From: an uncultured Paracoccaceae bacterium | GTDB taxonomy: Bacteria > Pseudomonadota > Alphaproteobacteria > Rhodobacterales > Rhodobacteraceae | Reading direction: 5' to 3' | Length of the DNA stretch: 64,000 nt | Assembly (NCBI GenBank): GCA_905182105.1 | Contig: CAJJAR010000038.1 | Location: 1 to 64,000 of the forward strand | Shown: positions 1 to 9,330 of the stretch, one piece after another | How positions within the stretch are numbered: position 1 is the stretch's first letter | Layout of the letters: each line of letters begins with the position of its first letter | Notes under the pieces: generated by a model | Database searches by the model: none | Told to the model about the DNA's origin: nothing | What the model saw: only the letters and a program-made list of their open reading frames with translations | Program-made: the position numbers and the translations under genes

Positions 1-663
1 CGTTTGATCCGTGAGGCTGCATTGCGCCACGATTGTTACGCGACCTTTATGGCCAAACCGATTGCAGATGAACCTGGGTCTGCAATGCACATCCACCACT
101 CGATCCTGGATATTGAGACAGGTAACAACATCTTCTCCGGCCCTCAGGGTGGCGAAACCGATGCTTTCTTCCACTTTATCGCGGGCCTACAAAACCACAT
201 GCCATCCGCATTAGCTGTGATGGCCCCTTATGTGAACAGCTATCGCCGATATGTGAAAGACCACGCGGCCCCCATCAATTTGGAATGGGCGCGTGACAAC
301 CGTACAACAGGTATTCGCATTCCACTCTCATCCCCCGAAGCCCGCCGCGTTGAAAACAGATTGGCTGGCATGGACTGCAACCCGTACCTTTGCATCGCTG
401 CATCTCTAGCCTGTGGTTATTTGGGACTGCTGGAAGAAAAGCGGCCCGACAAACAGTTTAAGGGCGATGCTTATGATGGCGCTGAGGACATCCCCCGTGT
501 CTTGGGCGAAGCATTGGATCTGTTCGAAGAAGCAACTGGGCTACATGAAATTTTGGGTGCTGACTTTGCACGTGTTTATTCCATTGTGAAGCGTGCGGAA
601 TACGATGAATTCTTGCAAGTTATCTCCCCTTGGGAGCGCGAACATCTGTTGCTAAACGTTTAG
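1..663 (+). CDS. Glutamine synthetase family protein, C-terminal part (gamma-glutamylputrescine synthetase-like)
   Basis: The frame is open at the window edge, so only the C-terminal half (about 220 residues) is present. The segment GSAMHIHHS matches the catalytic-domain glutamate/ammonia-site motif of class I glutamine synthetases, and RDNRTTGIRIP followed by RRVENR matches the ATP/glutamate-binding arginine region. Members of this family ligate glutamate to ammonia or to an amine. The FAD oxidoreductase 9 nt downstream resembles PuuB, so a PuuA-like role, gamma-glutamylating putrescine or a similar amine, is the likely function. This is inferred from context, because the N-terminus that would help separate GlnA from PuuA lies outside the window. 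Confidence 0.85.
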   Translation, partial: RLIREAALRHDCYATFMAKPIADEPGSAMHIHHSILDIETGNNIFSGPQGGETDAFFHFIAGLQNHMPSALAVMAPYVNSYRRYVKDHAAPINLEWARDNRTTGIRIPLSSPEARRVENRLAGMDCNPYLCIAASLACGYLGLLEEKRPDKQFKGDAYDGAEDIPRVLGEALDLFEEATGLHEILGADFARVYSIVKRAEYDEFLQVISPWEREHLLLNV

Positions 664-672
664 GCCGCTAAA

Positions 673-1974
673 ATGAATCTACTTGATGCCAATGACATCC
701 AAGGGGCGTATCCTCAAAGCTGGTATGCTGCAACGACTGACGCCTTACCACCTTACCCTCCACTTGAAGGTGATATCCAGGCGGATGTTTGTGTTATAGG
801 CGCAGGGTTTACGGGACTATCCGCAGCACTGTATTTGGCGCAAGCCGGACGAAATGTTGTTTTGATTGATGCACAGCGCGTTGGATTTGGGGCATCGGGC
901 CGCAACGGAGGTCAATTGGGCAGTGGCCAACGGGTTGAACAACCGTACTTGGAAAAGATGTTAGGCGAAGATGATGCGCTTAAGCTTTGGGAGCTTGGCC
1001 AAGATTCAAAGGCGCTGGTCAAAGGGTTGATCAAAGAGCACAAAATTGACTGTTACTTGCGCCCCGGTGTTGCTTGGTCTGCATCGACGAAAGGTAGTGT
1101 TGATGAGCTGCATCAATATGCAGAGCATATGGATCACAAATATGGGTATGCAATTCAGCAACTCGACGCTGCAGCAATGCATCAACTCTGCCCATCTCCT
1201 GACTATTTAGGCGGCATTATAGACCGCGACGCCGGCCATTTGCACCCCCTTCGCCTCGCTGTTGGCCTTGCCAAAGCGGCCATCGCTGCGGGTGTGAGCA
1301 TCTATGAAGGCACACGCGCCCAAACCATTGCTTATGGCCCACCCTGCAAGGTCACCACGCCTAACGGTCAAATTACTGCGGATCACATCATACTTGCTGC
1401 CAATGGCTATCTTGGCGGCCTTGCGCCCAAAGTGGCAGCTCGCGTTATGCCAATCAACAATTTCATTGCCGCGACTGAACCGCTTGGAGATGAGACGAAG
1501 CGGGTTCTGAAGGAGGACGTCGCAGTAGCTGACGGACGGTTTGTGGTTAACTATTTCCGCCTTAGCCATGATGGTCGCCTGTTGTTTGGTGGCGGTGAAA
1601 GTTATGGCTACAAATTCCCCAAAGACCTTGTCGCCAAAGTCCGCAAACCAATGACTGAGATATTTCCACATTTGAGTGATGTTCGCATTGATTACGCATG
1701 GGGTGGAACACTTGCAATCACGATGAAGCGCCTGCCATACCTCACTCGGCTGGCCCCCAATGTGCTTAGCGCGTCGGGTTATTCAGGACACGGCGTTGGA
1801 ACGGCGACGCATGCGGGACAACTGATGGCTATGGCTATTGAAGGTGAAACAGATGGTTTTGATACGATGTCACGTATTCCAACATATCCGTTCCCGGGCG
1901 GTGCATCGTTGCGCACCTCACTGCTGAGCCTTGCAATGACTTGGTATAGTATGCGCGATCGACTTGGATTTTAG
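673..1974 (+). CDS. FAD-dependent amine oxidoreductase (gamma-glutamylputrescine oxidase-like)
   Basis: The 433-residue protein of the DAO/PuuB family carries the FAD dinucleotide fold VIGAGFTGLSAALYLA at residues 41-56, followed by the family signature GFGASGRNGGQ. Such enzymes oxidise an amine or gamma-glutamyl-amine to an aldehyde with release of H2O2. The C-terminal YSGHGVGTATHAGQ motif is the usual second FAD-contacting segment. It begins 9 nt after the glutamine-synthetase-like gene on the same strand, which supports a two-gene putrescine-type catabolic operon. The substrate cannot be read from sequence. The length is normal and no lesion is seen. Confidence 0.85.
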   Translation: MNLLDANDIQGAYPQSWYAATTDALPPYPPLEGDIQADVCVIGAGFTGLSAALYLAQAGRNVVLIDAQRVGFGASGRNGGQLGSGQRVEQPYLEKMLGEDDALKLWELGQDSKALVKGLIKEHKIDCYLRPGVAWSASTKGSVDELHQYAEHMDHKYGYAIQQLDAAAMHQLCPSPDYLGGIIDRDAGHLHPLRLAVGLAKAAIAAGVSIYEGTRAQTIAYGPPCKVTTPNGQITADHIILAANGYLGGLAPKVAARVMPINNFIAATEPLGDETKRVLKEDVAVADGRFVVNYFRLSHDGRLLFGGGESYGYKFPKDLVAKVRKPMTEIFPHLSDVRIDYAWGGTLAITMKRLPYLTRLAPNVLSASGYSGHGVGTATHAGQLMAMAIEGETDGFDTMSRIPTYPFPGGASLRTSLLSLAMTWYSMRDRLGF

Positions 1975-2000
1975 ACTGTCTTTCAACGAAAAACCGAAGA

Positions 2001-2693
2001 CTACTTCATCCATTCGCGTATCGCGGCTGTTGTTGCAGCAGGAGCATCAAGCGTCATAAAGTGACCCGCGTTTTCAAGGACGACAAGTTCAGCGAACGGG
2101 ATAAGTTCTGCCATGAAGGTATGCCGTTTAACTGGGCAAATCTGGTCGTGCGCCCCGCATAAAACGAGCGTTGGAACTTTGCATTTACGCAATGTGCCCT
2201 GCTGATCACGCCTGCGTTGTAGCGCACGTGACTGGCGCACGAATGTTTCTCCACCAAGGGTCAACGCCATATCGACAACCAGCTCACAAACATCATTGCG
2301 CTGCGGACCTGGTGCAAAGTGCTGCGTTTCCAGTTTCTTGCGCATCACCTGTTCTAGACGGCCAGTGCGTACACCAACAATTTGTGGTTCACGTTCTGCA
2401 GCTACGGGTGGCGTTTCAGCGAGGGGATTGGTCCCCATTAATGCAATTCGCGTGATCCGGTCTGGGGCCCGACGCAGCAACTCCATCGCAATGATGCCGC
2501 CCATGCTTAAGCCAGCAAGAGCAAAGCGTGCTGGAAGTTGATCAAGCAGATTAGATGCAATTTCTTCAACCCGCTCACCTTGGGTGATCGGTGCAACAGT
2601 GACACATGTGTCCGCTGACAATTCCACAATTTGTGGGCCAAAGAGGCGTGCATCGCACATCATCCCTGGTAGGAAAACCAACGGTTCAGCCAT
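2001..2693 (-). CDS. Alpha/beta hydrolase
   Basis: The 230-residue protein has a complete alpha/beta-hydrolase catalytic set: the nucleophile elbow GLSMGG with Ser63, an acid-loop candidate in GAHDQICP, and a terminal His in ENAGHF. The N-terminal strand FLPGMMCDARLF is typical of the group of small esterases annotated as 'alpha/beta fold hydrolase'. There is no signal peptide, so it is probably cytoplasmic. It converges with the upstream oxidoreductase gene, leaving 26 nt between them, and lies 72 nt downstream of a second hydrolase gene on the same strand, so the two could be co-transcribed. The substrate is unknown. Confidence 0.8.
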   Translation of the reverse strand: MAEPLVFLPGMMCDARLFGPQIVELSADTCVTVAPITQGERVEEIASNLLDQLPARFALAGLSMGGIIAMELLRRAPDRITRIALMGTNPLAETPPVAAEREPQIVGVRTGRLEQVMRKKLETQHFAPGPQRNDVCELVVDMALTLGGETFVRQSRALQRRRDQQGTLRKCKVPTLVLCGAHDQICPVKRHTFMAELIPFAELVVLENAGHFMTLDAPAATTAAIREWMK

Positions 2694-2765
2694 GTTCGCT
2701 TACCCCATGATCGATCAGAAACTGCATCACTCTACTTGTCCGCCCAATGGACCTACCAATCGATC

Positions 2766-3518
2766 TCATTCGGTTTTACCCATAACTTCAAGTATTGCAC
2801 GTTCGATCAACCACAAGCATGATCCATCCGAGAACCGGTGATCTGCGTCTTTGACCAATGTCAGGCGCATGTCTGGGCTGGTGGCGTGTTCTTGCAAATT
2901 CACCGCACACTCCGTGCTGACTGCGGTATCGGCGGTACCCTGAAGCATACGCACTGGAAACGGCAAATCTAACGGACTGCGCATGACCAACTGGTTGCGC
3001 CCATCCTCAATCAATCTCTTGGTTATAATGTAGGGCTCCATATGGTCAGAGGGTAATTCGATCCTCCCATCTGCCTCAATTGCAGCCTTCTGTGTGTCGC
3101 TAAACGATGCCCAATACCCGTCCTCTGTAAAATCTGGTGCCGCTGCAATCGTCACCAGCCCAGCCATACGACCACAGTGATCACGCGCAAACAATAGTGA
3201 TTGCCAACCGCCCATACTAGAGCCGACCAACATAACCTTGCCCTGTGTCAAAGCATCGATTGCAGCAAAGGTATCCTCTGCCCAATCGCCTATGCATCCC
3301 GTTTCAAAGGTACCAGAACTGATGCCATGACCTGAATAATCAAAGCGCAAGAACGCCTGACCACGCGCACGGGCCCACGCCTCAAGATGAATCGCTTTCG
3401 TACCTTCCATGTCAGACTTAAGACCACCCAAGAATACCAGCCAAGGCCCCTTGCCTTCGGTGCGGTGATACCCGATGCGGCGGCCTTGTGGCGTGTTCAA
3501 ATATTGTGGTTCTGACAT
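2766..3518 (-). CDS. Alpha/beta hydrolase related to ABHD10
   Basis: I place the start at the Met of MSEPQYLN; the open frame extends 19 codons further upstream but those residues look non-coding. The 250-residue product has the family order GGLKSDMEGTKA, FDYSGHG, the nucleophile elbow GSSMGGW, and a C-terminal DADHRF catalytic His. This pattern matches the ABHD10 group of hydrolases, whose eukaryotic members are mitochondrial thioesterases/depalmitoylases. The bacterial role is not established, so an S-acyl or acyl-ester hydrolase is only an inference. It diverges from thrS, leaving about 200 nt for two promoters. Confidence 0.8.
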   Translation of the reverse strand: MSEPQYLNTPQGRRIGYHRTEGKGPWLVFLGGLKSDMEGTKAIHLEAWARARGQAFLRFDYSGHGISSGTFETGCIGDWAEDTFAAIDALTQGKVMLVGSSMGGWQSLLFARDHCGRMAGLVTIAAAPDFTEDGYWASFSDTQKAAIEADGRIELPSDHMEPYIITKRLIEDGRNQLVMRSPLDLPFPVRMLQGTADTAVSTECAVNLQEHATSPDMRLTLVKDADHRFSDGSCLWLIERAILEVMGKTE

Positions 3519-3717
3519 GATTGGCACCCTGATTTTCAATGATAATGCGACACCCCGACGGTCTGACGCAATCACGAAATGTGCTCCATAAACACGAAGT
3601 CATATTTGATCGTCCCGAAGGCCTTGACCACTTGAGATGCTTTAGGCAAAAGAAGGTTTAACAAAATAACCCGCAACCGGGCGTTTCGTAGGCGCCAAAC
3701 TGACGAGGAGTGCCCAA

Positions 3718-5664
3718 ATGGTATCAGTCTCCCTTACCTTTCCCGATGGCAATACACGTGAATATAACGCGGGTGTAACAGCAGCTGCCGTTGCCGAAAG
3801 CATCTCAAAATCGCTCGCTAAAAAAGCCATCAGTGCTACGGTGAACGGCGAGCATTGGGATCTGCAGTGGCCAATCAATGAAGACACATCAATCGCCCTG
3901 CACACCATGCAAGACGAAGAGCAAGCGAACGAACTTGTCCGCCATGATCTCGCACACATCATGGCCCGCGCAGTTCAAGAGATCTGGCCAGACACCAAAG
4001 TGACAATCGGTCCTGTGATCAAAAATGGCTGGTATTATGACTTTGATCGCAAAGAGTCATTCACACCAGAAGACCTGATCGCCATCGAAAAGAAAATGAA
4101 AGAGATTATCAACAAACGCGATGCTGTGCGTACCGAAGTATGGGAGCGCGATGTAGCGATCAAATACTACGAGGATCGTGGCGAACCATATAAAGTTGAA
4201 CTGATTGATGGCATCCCTGGGGATGAACCGCTGCGCATGTATTGGCATGGAGAATGGCAAGACTTATGTCGTGGCCCACACCTGCAACACACTGGTCAAG
4301 TGCCAGGTGATGGCTTCAAACTGATGTCCATTGCTGGTGCATACTGGCGAGGCGACAGCGACCGTGAAATGCTCCAACGCATCTATGGCGTGGCCTTCAC
4401 TGGTAAGGAAAAGCTTAAAGCGCACCTTAACATGCTGGAAGAAGCCGCTAAACGCGACCACCGCAAGTTGGGTCGTGAAATGAACCTGTTCCACATGCAA
4501 GAAGAAGCCCCGGGCCAAGTGTTTTGGCACCCAAACGGCTGGCGCATCTATACAGAGTTACAAGACTACATGCGTCGCCGTCAGCGCGCAGGTGGCTACG
4601 TTGAGGTGAACACACCACAAGTTGTGAACCGCCAGCTGTGGGAAAAATCAGGCCACTGGGAAAGCTATCAAGAGAACATGTTCATCGTCGAAGTCGACGA
4701 GGACCATGCTCGTGATAAAACAGTCAACGCGCTGAAGCCAATGAACTGCCCATGCCACGTTCAAGTCTTCAACCAAGGCATGAAATCCTATCGCGATTTG
4801 CCTTTGCGTATGGCTGAATTTGGATCGTGCAACCGCTATGAACCTTCAGGTGCCCTACACGGCATCATGCGCGTACGAGGGTTCACCCAAGATGACGGGC
4901 ATATCTTCTGTACTGAGGAGCAGATCGAAACAGAGACAAAGGTCTTTATTGAATTCTTGTCAGAGATTTATGCCGAATTGGGCTTCACCAACTGGGCCAT
5001 CAAATTATCCACCCGCCCTGAAAAGCGAATTGGTTCTGATGAAATCTGGGACCAGTTGGAAACAGCACTGGGCAACGCGTGTAAGGCGGCAGGATACGAG
5101 TACGACATCCAAGAAGGCGAAGGCGCCTTTTACGGCCCTAAGCTTGAGTTCGTGCTGACCGATGCAATCGGACGTGACTGGCAGTGTGGCACATTACAAG
5201 TCGACAGCAACATGCCAGAACGCCTTGATGCATCCTATGTTGGCCAAGATGGAAACAAGCACCAGCCATTCATGTTACACCGCGCGACACTGGGATCCTT
5301 CGAACGTTTCATTGGAATTTTGATCGAAGAACACGCTGGTAAGTTGCCGTTCTGGCTGGCTCCTCGACAGGTTGTTGTGGCATCCATTATCTCAGATGCT
5401 GACGACTACGTGCACGAAATTGTTGCAACGCTGAATGCCTTAGGCGTGCGTGCAGAAGCCGACGTTCGCAATGAAAAGATCAACTACAAAGTCCGCGAGC
5501 ACTCTGTGGGCAAAGTGCCTGTGATCTTAGCTATTGGCGCACGCGAAGTCGAAGAACGCACGGTGACGGTTCGCCGGCTTGGTGAGAAACAAACCTCTGT
5601 TCAGTCCTTTGATAATGTCAAAGCCGCTTTGGCGGTTGAAGCAACGCCGCCAGATCTGCGCTGA
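3718..5664 (+). CDS. thrS: Threonyl-tRNA synthetase
   Basis: The 648-residue class II synthetase charges tRNA-Thr. Domains run in the standard order: TGS domain (residues 1-62), editing domain with the HDLAH motif, catalytic core, and C-terminal anticodon-binding domain. The three expected zinc ligands are visible: Cys in MNCPCH, His in [12 protein letters not shown], and His in [13 protein letters not shown]. The start is supported by the purine-rich site GAGGAG 7 nt upstream. No T-box leader or other obvious regulatory fold is visible in the roughly 200 nt upstream. A hairpin follows 20 nt after the stop. Confidence 0.97.
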   Translation: MVSVSLTFPDGNTREYNAGVTAAAVAESISKSLAKKAISATVNGEHWDLQWPINEDTSIALHTMQDEEQANELVRHDLAHIMARAVQEIWPDTKVTIGPVIKNGWYYDFDRKESFTPEDLIAIEKKMKEIINKRDAVRTEVWERDVAIKYYEDRGEPYKVELIDGIPGDEPLRMYWHGEWQDLCRGPHLQHTGQVPGDGFKLMSIAGAYWRGDSDREMLQRIYGVAFTGKEKLKAHLNMLEEAAKRDHRKLGREMNLFHMQEEAPGQVFWHPNGWRIYTELQDYMRRRQRAGGYVEVNTPQVVNRQLWEKSGHWESYQENMFIVEVDEDHARDKTVNALKPMNCPCHVQVFNQGMKSYRDLPLRMAEFGSCNRYEPSGALHGIMRVRGFTQDDGHIFCTEEQIETETKVFIEFLSEIYAELGFTNWAIKLSTRPEKRIGSDEIWDQLETALGNACKAAGYEYDIQEGEGAFYGPKLEFVLTDAIGRDWQCGTLQVDSNMPERLDASYVGQDGNKHQPFMLHRATLGSFERFIGILIEEHAGKLPFWLAPRQVVVASIISDADDYVHEIVATLNALGVRAEADVRNEKINYKVREHSVGKVPVILAIGAREVEERTVTVRRLGEKQTSVQSFDNVKAALAVEATPPDLR

Positions 5665-5683
5665 CAGACAGCATGAAATCGAC

Positions 5684-5713
5684 AAGCCCCATGTCGTAAT
5701 AGGCATGGGGCTT
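5684..5713 (+). terminator. Hairpin after thrS
   Basis: AAGCCCCATG at 5684-5693 pairs perfectly with CATGGGGCTT at 5704-5713 around a 10 nt loop. It begins 20 nt after the thrS stop. There is no long T tract on either strand, so termination strength is uncertain. Confidence 0.55.
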
Positions 5714-5875
5714 ATCTACGGCCTCTAAAATCTATGTTTTTCATGCGTAGGCTTTCACCTTACAAACCTTTAACAAACAGACACCCGCTGTAGAGTGATT
5801 AAAACACCAACCGCCGATGATACTGTCATTTAGACAGGCCAAGATAGTTAGCTTGTGCGCCCGAGGGCCAAAAAA

Positions 5876-6190
5876 TCAAATTCCAAACACAGCCTGAACA
5901 TCTTTGCTCCAACCCAGATACATCTGGTCAGCGTCCACAATCAACGGGCGCTTCATCAAGGTTGGATGCTTTGTTATCAACTCCAAGGGCGCACCTGATC
6001 GCTCCTCTTCCGACAACCCACGCCAAGTGGTCGAGCGCGTGTTCAATAATGCGTCGCCAAATTGGGCGAACGCCAATTTCATAACTTCAGCCGGCACACC
6101 ATCGGCGCGAACATCAACAAGTTCAGATTTCTCAAACACTTTCAGTGCTTTACGGCACGTGTCACAGTTCTTTAGGCCAAAGATTTTCAT
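5876..6190 (-). CDS. ArsC/Spx family protein (arsenate reductase-like)
   Basis: The 104-residue thioredoxin-fold protein of the ArsC/Spx/YffB family starts at MKIFGLKNCDTC, preceded by GGGGA 6 nt upstream; an in-frame Met 4 codons earlier is the alternative. Cys12 in CDTC is the family nucleophile position, and the downstream MKRPLIVD motif matches the conserved RP region of ArsC-like proteins. It lies alone, with no ars operon genes nearby, so a housekeeping YffB/Spx-like role is as likely as arsenate reduction. It is divergent from the cold shock gene. Confidence 0.8.
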   Translation of the reverse strand: MKIFGLKNCDTCRKALKVFEKSELVDVRADGVPAEVMKLAFAQFGDALLNTRSTTWRGLSEEERSGAPLELITKHPTLMKRPLIVDADQMYLGWSKDVQAVFGI

Positions 6191-6251
6191 GAGATTCCCC
6201 ATTGTTTCCGAACACTTAGAGTGATCTCACCCAAGTATCACGCAGTTTTTC

Positions 6252-6283
6252 TTGATTTAACATCCATTCGGACAAAATATAAG
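6252..6283 (+). promoter_or_regulatory. Possible promoter for the cold shock gene
   Basis: TTGATT at 6252-6257 resembles a -35 element. AAATAT at 6275-6280 (17 nt spacing) or TATAAG at 6278-6283 (20 nt spacing) could be the -10. Transcription from here would give a leader of roughly 85 nt, as is common for cold shock genes. This is a visual match only. Confidence 0.3.
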
Positions 6284-6372
6284 ACTTGGGAATGGGCGGT
6301 TTTTATCGTCCAGATCACCCAAACCAAGAGAAAAGCAATTGGTTAACTATTGAACACAAGGAGACGTTAAAT

Positions 6373-6579
6373 ATGCCAAATGGTACCGTAAAATGGTTCA
6401 ACACCACCAAAGGGTTTGGGTTTATTGCACCCGAAGATGGAGGAAGCGATGTATTTGTCCACATTTCCGCCGTCGAACAATCAGGGCTGACAGGCCTAAG
6501 CGATAATCAAAAAGTCAGCTTTGACCTAGTCGACGGTCGTGATGGCCGCCAAATAGCAAGTGACATCACACCACTTTAA
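6373..6579 (+). CDS. Cold shock protein, CspA family
   Basis: The 68-residue single cold-shock domain begins [13 protein letters not shown]1 is KGFGFI and RNP2 is VFVHIS, the two RNA-contacting strands. These proteins bind single-stranded RNA and DNA and act as RNA chaperones. An open frame reaches back to 6286, but the domain start and the AAGGAG site about 9 nt upstream favour the Met at 6373. A hairpin with a T tract follows directly. The gene is monocistronic and divergent from the ArsC-like gene. Confidence 0.95.
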   Translation: MPNGTVKWFNTTKGFGFIAPEDGGSDVFVHISAVEQSGLTGLSDNQKVSFDLVDGRDGRQIASDITPL

Positions 6580-6589
6580 AATAAAAATA

Positions 6590-6619
6590 GGCGCTGGTAT
6601 TTCCCAAAGCGCCCGTTTT
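6590..6619 (+). terminator. Intrinsic terminator of the cold shock gene
   Basis: GGCGCT at 6590-6595 pairs with AGCGCC at 6608-6613, followed by CGTTTT. It sits 10 nt after the stop codon. Confidence 0.7.
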
Positions 6620-6707
6620 AAAATTCGGTTAGATGATCCTTAGATCAATCGTAAGCGAAGCCTTTTTTACCAACTTAGCAAGTAGCTTTAAGTCTAGTAA
6701 CACGCTG

Positions 6708-7103
6708 CTACCCCAATTTACACAGTGCAGGTATCATCATTGCCTGATGATAAGACATATGTTGGTTTGGCACGCCGAAAAATACAGCACTAAAAATTGT
6801 TACCGGCTAAAGACCTGCTGGGCAAAAGTTCTCACCGTGGTGGAGATGAATTTTAGCCCCTAGGGAAGAAGCTTGTGCAGCATAACTACGGCTAGTCACT
6901 GTCACGTTTGCTGGGACAATTTGTGTCACTAAAACGGATGTATCATCATGTGCGAATGTAGGAGCTGTGCGCGCCATCAAGAGGCCACACCCGCCGCCAA
7001 AATCATTTCAAGCGCATATCTTCCCTAGTTTTAAGGCAAATGCCACTAAATATGGTCGAATATTGCCTGATGATAACAACGCAAGCCTATCTTTTTCTCG
7101 CAT
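6708..7103 (-). pseudogene. Probable decayed gene with two in-frame stops
   Basis: The 659 nt between the cold shock gene and folA has no intact gene. On the minus strand one frame stays open for 132 codons from an ATG at 7103 except for a TGA at 7008-7010 and a TAG at 6807-6809. The conceptual peptide looks protein-like: it opens MREKDRLALLSSGNIRPYL and has a middle section beginning DFGGGCGLLMARTAP that later reads SLGAKIHLHHG. I do not recognise the family. The 56-codon piece from ATG 6977 to the TAG could be a separate small gene, but it has no ribosome binding site. The rest of the stretch, 7104-7238, shows nothing to me. Confidence 0.35.
6732..6753. repeat. Inverted repeat overlapping one copy of a 15 bp direct repeat
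   Basis: TATCATCA at 6732-6739 and TGATGATA at 6745-6752 form a perfect 8 bp inverted repeat with a 5 nt spacer. The overlapping word ATTGCCTGATGATAA at 6739-6753 recurs exactly at 7062-7076. Both copies lie inside the decayed frame described for 6708-7103. Confidence 0.5.
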
Positions 7104-7238
7104 TTAGCGACTGCTGTTGCGCATATTAATCAGATGGTTGGTAAGAATTTTTGGACTTTCAGTGTAAATCATCGCGGGGTTATCCTGTTAAGAACCACGA
7201 TTACCTGCATGCTTAATTTCCCAAAATCATCAGGCAAC

Positions 7239-7715
7239 TCAGGCACGGAGCCATTCCCCTGCAATACACCGCGGCTCATCAGTTCTGATCTCAGTCTGCG
7301 TGCTAAGTCTCCACTCGGCCCCATCAAAGGGTGGAAAGAAAGTATCGGCGTCATCCACCACTAAGTTAACTTCAGTCAGGCACAGCCGATCTGCCAATGG
7401 TAACATCGCAGTATATATCCCTGCGCCGCCCACGCCATAGGTCCGGTGATAGCCAAGCGTGGTCGCAAGCGCGAGCGCTTCGTCCACAGACGCTACGCAA
7501 TGCTCTGCTGCGCATCCCTTGGACGTCACCACGATGTTCAGCCGATTTTTCAGTGGCGCATTTGGGAGGCTGTTCCACGTGTTGCGCCCCATGATCATCG
7601 CACCGCCCATAGTTTCGCGCATGAAATATTTCAAATCTTCAGGCAGATGCCATGGCATATCACCATCTTTGCCAATCACGTTTCCACGGGCGCGTGCTGC
7701 AATCAAGGTGATCAT
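7239..7715 (-). CDS. folA: Dihydrofolate reductase
   Basis: The 158-residue enzyme reduces dihydrofolate to tetrahydrofolate with NADPH. It begins [15 protein letters not shown] and contains the catalytic region [12 protein letters not shown], with Asp at the position of E. coli Asp27. The NADPH-binding motif MGRNTW follows, as does GVGGAGIY late in the protein. The start overlaps the thyA stop by 4 nt, so the two are translationally coupled, which suits their function: ThyA produces the dihydrofolate that FolA recycles. Confidence 0.96.
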   Translation of the reverse strand: MITLIAARARGNVIGKDGDMPWHLPEDLKYFMRETMGGAMIMGRNTWNSLPNAPLKNRLNIVVTSKGCAAEHCVASVDEALALATTLGYHRTYGVGGAGIYTAMLPLADRLCLTEVNLVVDDADTFFPPFDGAEWRLSTQTEIRTDEPRCIAGEWLRA

Positions 7716-8509
7716 ACTGCCACCTCACCCTTGATCAACGGATCAGGGTCATATCCATTGAGCTCGAAGTCCTCAAACTTGAAGTCAAATATAGATTTTA
7801 CGTCCCTCTTAATACGCATCGTTGGTAAAATTTTAGGTGTGCGCGACAATTGTAATTCGACCTGATCCATATGGTTTGAGTAAACATGAGCATCACCCAA
7901 GGTATGGATAAAATCTCCAGCTTCATAACCTGTCACATGGGCCAACATTTGCAAAAGCAACGCATACGACGCGATGTTAAAAGGAACGCCCAGGAACATG
8001 TCAGCAGAGCGCTGATACAGCTTTAGGTGCATCTTTCGCCCAATAATTTTAACTTGCCACATTGTGTGACAAGGGGGCAACGCCATCTCGCCAATCTCGC
8101 CAGGGTTCCATGCTGATACGATTAAACGGCGACTATCGGGAGTCGCTTTGATGTTGGCAATCAGCTCTTCAATTTGGTCAACGGAACCGCGTTCGCAAAA
8201 TGCAGGAAATGCACGCCACTGTTTGCCATAAACCGGACCAAGGTCACCATTTTCATCAGCCCATTCGTCCCAAATGCGAACACCATTTTCCTTGAGATAT
8301 CTGATGTTTGTATCCCCTGACAGGAACCACAAGAGTTCATGAATGATCGACTTCAGGTGCACTTTTTTCGTTGTGACCAAAGGAAAGCCATCCACCAGCG
8401 GATAGCGCATCTGCATCCCAAAATACGATGTCGTCCCTGTACCAGTGCGGTCAGTTGTGACTTCACCCAGTTCCAAAATCTCGCGCAATGCGGCGTGGTA
8501 TTGTTTCAT
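7712..8509 (-). CDS. thyA: Thymidylate synthase
   Basis: The 265-residue enzyme methylates dUMP to dTMP using 5,10-methylene-THF. The N-terminal [10 protein letters not shown] segment carries the phosphate-binding Arg. The catalytic Cys lies in [11 protein letters not shown], and the dUMP-contacting [15 protein letters not shown] and DAHVYSNH motifs are intact. It is the first gene of a thyA-folA pair. The 244 nt upstream, to the glyoxalase gene, shows no further gene. Confidence 0.97.
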   Translation of the reverse strand: MKQYHAALREILELGEVTTDRTGTGTTSYFGMQMRYPLVDGFPLVTTKKVHLKSIIHELLWFLSGDTNIRYLKENGVRIWDEWADENGDLGPVYGKQWRAFPAFCERGSVDQIEELIANIKATPDSRRLIVSAWNPGEIGEMALPPCHTMWQVKIIGRKMHLKLYQRSADMFLGVPFNIASYALLLQMLAHVTGYEAGDFIHTLGDAHVYSNHMDQVELQLSRTPKILPTMRIKRDVKSIFDFKFEDFELNGYDPDPLIKGEVAV

Positions 8510-8753
8510 GTGGGTCTCCAGTGCTTTGGCTTTGCAATTTCGGCAAAGATACAGAATCTAATACCGTCTACCTTATCTAGCGCCACAAGTTTTTTGAACC
8601 GCTATATCCCGGAAAGAAAGTCATCTAATATCAGCTGCTTTAACAGCAAAGGACTATCAGTTTCCCTAGGAATTCAGTCGAAATTCTAAGAGGCGTCTGG
8701 TATCCTTCGGTACCCGTGATACATTGTGGTTAAACAACGCAAAGGATTGCATG

Positions 8754-9182
8754 ATGCCTCTGAAATACCTTCATACGATGATCCGCGTCGCTAACCTTGA
8801 AAAAACGATCGCTTTTTTTGAGTTGCTCGGCATGACTGAAACTCGTCGTCACGAAAGTGAAGAAGGGCGTTTTTCACTGATTTTCATGGCTGCACCTGGG
8901 GATGAAGACTGTCCTGTAGAACTAACCTACAATTGGGACGGCGATGATGGCTTGCCGTCAGACAGTCGTCATTTTGGTCACCTGGCCTACGCAGTAGATG
9001 ACATCTATGCGACCTGCCGAACTTTAATGGATAATGGGGTTACTATTAACCGTCCGCCACGCGATGGCCATATGGCGTTCGTTCGCACCCCAGACAACGT
9101 ATCCATCGAATTGCTTCAAGCAGGCGACAGCTTGGCCCCTGCTGAACCATGGGCCAGCATGGAAAATTCTGGCAGTTGGTAG
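8754..9182 (+). CDS. gloA: Glyoxalase I (lactoylglutathione lyase)
   Basis: The 142-residue VOC protein isomerises the methylglyoxal-glutathione hemithioacetal to S-lactoylglutathione. All four metal ligands of the short bacterial GlxI type are in register: His7, Glu56 (VELTYNW), His76 (HFGHLAYAV) and Glu119 (SIELLQ), compared with His5, Glu56, His74 and Glu122 of E. coli. The start is the second of two adjacent ATGs, placed 7 nt after AAAGGA. The open frame extends upstream to 8724 without resemblance to the family. Confidence 0.92.
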   Translation: MPLKYLHTMIRVANLEKTIAFFELLGMTETRRHESEEGRFSLIFMAAPGDEDCPVELTYNWDGDDGLPSDSRHFGHLAYAVDDIYATCRTLMDNGVTINRPPRDGHMAFVRTPDNVSIELLQAGDSLAPAEPWASMENSGSW

Positions 9183-9330
9183 CCTTACCAATTAACTCAA
9201 CCCATCTAGCCTGCGCACCATCATCAACGCAGGCTAGTTAAAACCTAGAAAACGACTGCATTACATGCGCAAGTGATAGTTTTTCTTGAGAGCCCCTCAA
9301 TCGATCCAGCAACGGCCAAAGTCGTAAAAC

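Noticed and set aside
3576-3717. T-box or amino-acid-responsive leader before thrS
   Set aside because: No T-box sequence, specifier stem or terminator is visible, and such leaders are not typical of this group.
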